Below, in pieces: positions 6,423-9,114 of a DNA stretch of 9,114 bases. Every line of letters begins with the position of its first letter. The first letter of the stretch is position 1. The translations under genes were made by a program, and so were the position numbers. Under the pieces are notes generated by a model. It did not search any database, was not told where the DNA came from, and saw only the letters and a list, made by a program, of their open reading frames with translations. The stretch is taken from contig CAYPFV010000137.1 in the NCBI GenBank assembly GCA_964410015.1, positions 1 through 9,114 on the forward strand, in the 5' to 3' direction. The DNA is from SKVR01 sp964410015 (GTDB lineage: Bacteria > Bacteroidota > Bacteroidia > Bacteroidales > UBA7960).

Positions 6423-7535
6423 TCAGGCAGGATTTTCAAGTAATTGCTGCAGACGTGTTTCTAATTCCACATGATCCAAATTACGGTCAATAATAGTACC
6501 ATCAGGGCTGATCAGCACATTTTGTGGGATGCTTCTGATCACGTACAAATCGGCAGCATCATTGTTCCATCCTTTCAGATCGCTTACCTGAGGCCAAGGC
6601 ATTTTGTCTTCTGCTATTCCTTTCTCCCAAGCTTGCTTTTCCCGATCCAGAGAAACACTGAGTATTTCAAAATTATCTGTCTGCAAAGCATTATAAGTAT
6701 TGACCAGATGTGGGTTTTCTTCGCGGCAATAGGGGCACCATGAGGCCCAGAAATTGATCAGAACATATTTACCTCTGAAATCTGACAGTGAAAGTTGCTC
6801 TCCTTCAGGGGTTACAGATGTAAAATCCACAGCAGGGTTTCCTACAGCAACTTTTTCAAGTTTGTCAACACGTTCGCTCAGATCATCGTAATAGCGGGTT
6901 CCTGCCAGTGATGGGTCAAAAATATTGAGTACTTCTTTCATTTCTTCATAATCGAGCCCATGGGTTAGTGTGCGCATGGCAATGAAAGCACCAACGGATT
7001 TATTTGAATGATTTGCCAAAAAACCTTCGGTCTCTTTTCTGAGTTGCTGTTCTGTGTCTATAACTTTTTGGTTTAATTCCTTCATAAGATCATCATCACC
7101 GGTGACTTCTGCCGAGATCATCTCTTGTTGTAAGGCACGAAGTTTCTCATTATAAGGTTCACGTAATTTGTTACTTTCTGTGTAAATATCATGAGAAGAT
7201 GAACCTTCGACATTAAAATCTGAAGGTTCTTCGGCATTGATTGTGATGGTGATGTCAGCATTTTCAAGAAACAAGGGGAATCTTCCGGCTATTTCCTCAA
7301 AGCTCAGGTAAAACATTTCGGGGTTTTCCTGCATACCAGTCATAGTAAATGACTGTTGCTCAATAAAAGCTGAATCGATTGTTACCATTTGTCCACTAAT
7401 TCGGTCTTGCAGATATACCCATTGATCTGAGGCCCCTTCCAAATTTCCTTTGAGCTTATAACCTTCTTGCTGATTAGCCATTTGACAACCCATAAAAGGA
7501 GCAAAGAAAAAAATTATCAATAGTTTTTTCATCAT
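6423..7535 (-). CDS. TlpA/ResA-like thiol-disulfide oxidoreductase lipoprotein (DUF4369 + thioredoxin)
   Basis: The 370-residue product is probably a membrane-anchored periplasmic thiol-disulfide oxidoreductase. It starts with a lipoprotein signal ending FMGC, with C17 as the lipidated residue. Next come a DUF4369-type beta domain (about 25-115, with the typical TIDSAFI...F...G pattern), a helical and probably coiled-coil segment (about 125-172), and a thioredoxin-fold AhpC/TSA/Redoxin domain (about 230-366). The active site is FWASWCPYC with Cys267 and Cys270, and the cis-proline is P337 in RSIPQNV. The DUF4369-thioredoxin arrangement is common in Bacteroidota. WCPYC replaces the more usual WCGPC or WCPPC. 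The start is a double ATG (MMKK); either may be used, with no functional difference. It lies 47 nt downstream of the symporter gene with no terminator between, so they are probably cotranscribed. The partner protein (cytochrome c maturation, general reduction or stress) cannot be told from here. Confidence 0.9.
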   Translation of the reverse strand: MMKKLLIIFFFAPFMGCQMANQQEGYKLKGNLEGASDQWVYLQDRISGQMVTIDSAFIEQQSFTMTGMQENPEMFYLSFEEIAGRFPLFLENADITITINAEEPSDFNVEGSSSHDIYTESNKLREPYNEKLRALQQEMISAEVTGDDDLMKELNQKVIDTEQQLRKETEGFLANHSNKSVGAFIAMRTLTHGLDYEEMKEVLNIFDPSLAGTRYYDDLSERVDKLEKVAVGNPAVDFTSVTPEGEQLSLSDFRGKYVLINFWASWCPYCREENPHLVNTYNALQTDNFEILSVSLDREKQAWEKGIAEDKMPWPQVSDLKGWNNDAADLYVIRSIPQNVLISPDGTIIDRNLDHVELETRLQQLLENPA

Positions 7536-7582
7536 TTTTCTGTATTTGTTTATTGTTAGTAAATGTGGGAATTAGTTGGTTT

Positions 7583-9049
7583 TCAATTTTTTTTTGCAGT
7601 TATTTTACTTACCCCTAAAGTTACAAAAAAGGAAATAATAAATGCTGGAACCAATTCGTAAAGGGTTTCTTTCAGGAATTCAGTTTGATTCCAGATGATA
7701 ACTGTGATAGCTCCTGTCATGATTCCGGCAATAACGCCGGTCATTGTTGTTTTTTTCCAGAAAAGCGCTAAAACGGATGTTGGACCCAGCGAGGCGCCAA
7801 GCCCTGCCCAGGCAAATAGGACCAGCCAAAAAACCAGCTGCTCTGCTATGAATGCGAGCACAAGAGCAGCAGCAACAAGCAACAGAACCAATATCCGGCT
7901 TATGAAGACCAGTTTTTTCTGGGGTACGTTTTTATGTCTGAAAATACTTTTTTCATAAATATCTCTTGCCAGAGCAGAGGCAGCAACCAGGAGTTGAGAA
8001 TCTGCCGTTGACATGATCGCTGCGAAGATAGAGGCGATCACAACACCAAACATTAGCGGGTGCAGATGTTCTGCTGCCAGTGAAGGGTAGAGGTTTTCGG
8101 CATCTGATCCTGGTAATATGGAAATATCAGGAAAATAAATTCGTCCTGCCATTCCTGTGGTCAGAGCTCCCAGCGCCATTATGATGTTAGATGCAGTTCC
8201 CACAATGGCCACCTGTTTTAGTTTTCCAGGCTCTTTGATTGACATATAGCGTGATATAATGTGTGGGTTTCCAACAGAGCCCAATCCTATTCCCAGAAAG
8301 CCGATGAGCGCACCTGCACTGATGGCAAAAAGGTTGGTGAAGCTACCCTTAGTGTTGGAGATGGATGATGCCTGGGCATAAAATTCAGACAAACCACCCA
8401 AATGAGCAATGACAAGAACAGGAAGTACAACCAGGGAAATGATCATGATAAAACCCTGAATTGTATCGGTAACGCTTACAGCCAAAAAACCTCCCACAAT
8501 CGTATAGAACAAAATAATAGATGCCGTAAGTATCAGTCCTTGATTTTGATTGATTTGAAAACCTGCACTGAAGGTTTTGCCGCCTGCAACAAATTGTGCT
8601 GATACGTAGGCGAGCATAAACAACACGATGATTGTTGATACAAGTATGCGCAGTTTTCCGGTTTTATCCTGAAAACGGGATTCAAAAAAATCGGGGATTG
8701 TTATGCAATCGTATTGTTCACTGAAATTTCGGATACGTGGAGCAAAGTAGAGAAAAAGCAGCAACTCAGCAATAATATATCCTGCTGCAGCCCACAGGGC
8801 TGACAGACCCATGGTATAGGCCATACCGGTAAAGCCCAGCAACAACCAGGCACTACGTCCACTCACCACCGAGGATAATGCCACCACGATCATGTTCATT
8901 TTTCTGCCGCCGATAAAAAAATTACTGATACCCCGCGAAGAAAAACGTGCTGCAAGTATTCCTACAATCACGATCAAAATCAGATACCCTATGAATACTG
9001 CCAGTGCATAATTGTCAATTTTAATCTGAAAAGCCGTGGCATCTTCCAT
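7583..9049 (-). CDS. PutP-type sodium/solute symporter (SSS family)
   Basis: The 488-residue inner-membrane protein has about 13 hydrophobic helices and matches PutP along its length (E. coli PutP is 502 residues). Landmarks are FFIGGRK at 44-50, SAWLLLGFTG at 66-75, ITIPDFFESRF at 116-126, GGFLAVSVTDTIQ at 186-198, GNPHIISRYMSI at 260-271, AAIMSTADSQLLV at 343-355, and WAGLGASLGP at 414-423. D195 corresponds to PutP D187, and A344, S347 and T348 to the PutP A337, S340 and T341 sodium ligands. At PutP D55-M56, however, this protein has G64-R65, so sodium coupling or substrate may differ from proline/sodium symport. An in-frame TAA lies two codons upstream of the ATG, which fixes the start. 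The gene is first in a probable two-gene operon with the TlpA-like gene. The family is certain; a proline substrate is only a guess. Confidence 0.92.
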   Translation of the reverse strand: MEDATAFQIKIDNYALAVFIGYLILIVIVGILAARFSSRGISNFFIGGRKMNMIVVALSSVVSGRSAWLLLGFTGMAYTMGLSALWAAAGYIIAELLLFLYFAPRIRNFSEQYDCITIPDFFESRFQDKTGKLRILVSTIIVLFMLAYVSAQFVAGGKTFSAGFQINQNQGLILTASIILFYTIVGGFLAVSVTDTIQGFIMIISLVVLPVLVIAHLGGLSEFYAQASSISNTKGSFTNLFAISAGALIGFLGIGLGSVGNPHIISRYMSIKEPGKLKQVAIVGTASNIIMALGALTTGMAGRIYFPDISILPGSDAENLYPSLAAEHLHPLMFGVVIASIFAAIMSTADSQLLVAASALARDIYEKSIFRHKNVPQKKLVFISRILVLLLVAAALVLAFIAEQLVFWLVLFAWAGLGASLGPTSVLALFWKKTTMTGVIAGIMTGAITVIIWNQTEFLKETLYELVPAFIISFFVTLGVSKITAKKN

Positions 9050-9114
9050 AAATTATATTTTTTCACTGTTATCCGACTAAATTCTGAAATCGGCATTTAT
9101 TGTTCATAACTAAT
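9050..9114. other. Upstream region of the symporter gene (right edge)
   Basis: These 65 bases hold the A/T-rich minus-strand leader of the symporter (GTGAAAAAATATAATTT before the ATG) and no Shine-Dalgarno. I see no TAnnTTTG element, so the promoter is probably beyond the window edge or of another type. A short CCGA/TCGG pairing is too weak to call. Confidence 0.4.

Noticed and set aside
7695..8602. Two plus-strand ORFs opposite the symporter gene
   Set aside because: They are shadow frames of a strongly conserved membrane protein with no supporting start context.

Overview
The window looks like a chromosomal segment of a moderately AT-rich Bacteroidota, probably of the Bacteroidales/Marinilabiliales type. 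Three things support this. Gene starts are preceded by A/T-rich leaders without Shine-Dalgarno sequences. At least one intergenic element fits the Bacteroidota promoter pattern (TTTG then TAnnTTTG). The gene families are also typical: Rho with a very long N-terminal insertion, and a DUF4369-thioredoxin lipoprotein. I see no mobile element, CRISPR array, rRNA or tRNA.

Layout from left to right: a short unassigned left edge (1-157), possibly holding the last codons of an upstream gene; a single-HMA copper-exporting P1B-type ATPase (158-2308, +); the transcription terminator Rho (2453-4327, -), convergent with copA, with a strong hairpin between the two stops; an unusually long, very AT-rich divergent spacer (4328-5090) with a good minus-strand promoter for rho, two palindromes and one doubtful small ORF; a DcaP-like outer-membrane beta-barrel protein (5091-6326, +); a bidirectional terminator (6367-6404); and a minus-strand pair reading leftward, a PutP-type sodium/solute symporter (7583-9049) followed 47 nt later by a TlpA/ResA-like lipoprotein thiol-disulfide oxidoreductase (6423-7535).

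The genes are mostly independent housekeeping or envelope functions: copper efflux, transcription termination, outer-membrane uptake, inner-membrane solute uptake and periplasmic redox. I do not see an obvious new multigene system. The points worth a second look are: the approximately 205-residue disordered insertion in Rho, comparable to the one reported to drive Rho phase separation in Bacteroides; the predicted ~285-nt C-over-G rho leader, which suggests autoregulation; a perfect 15-bp palindrome beside the rho promoter; and substitutions at metal- or ion-site positions in CopA (MxxSD instead of MxxSS) and in the symporter (Gly-Arg where PutP has Asp55-Met56).
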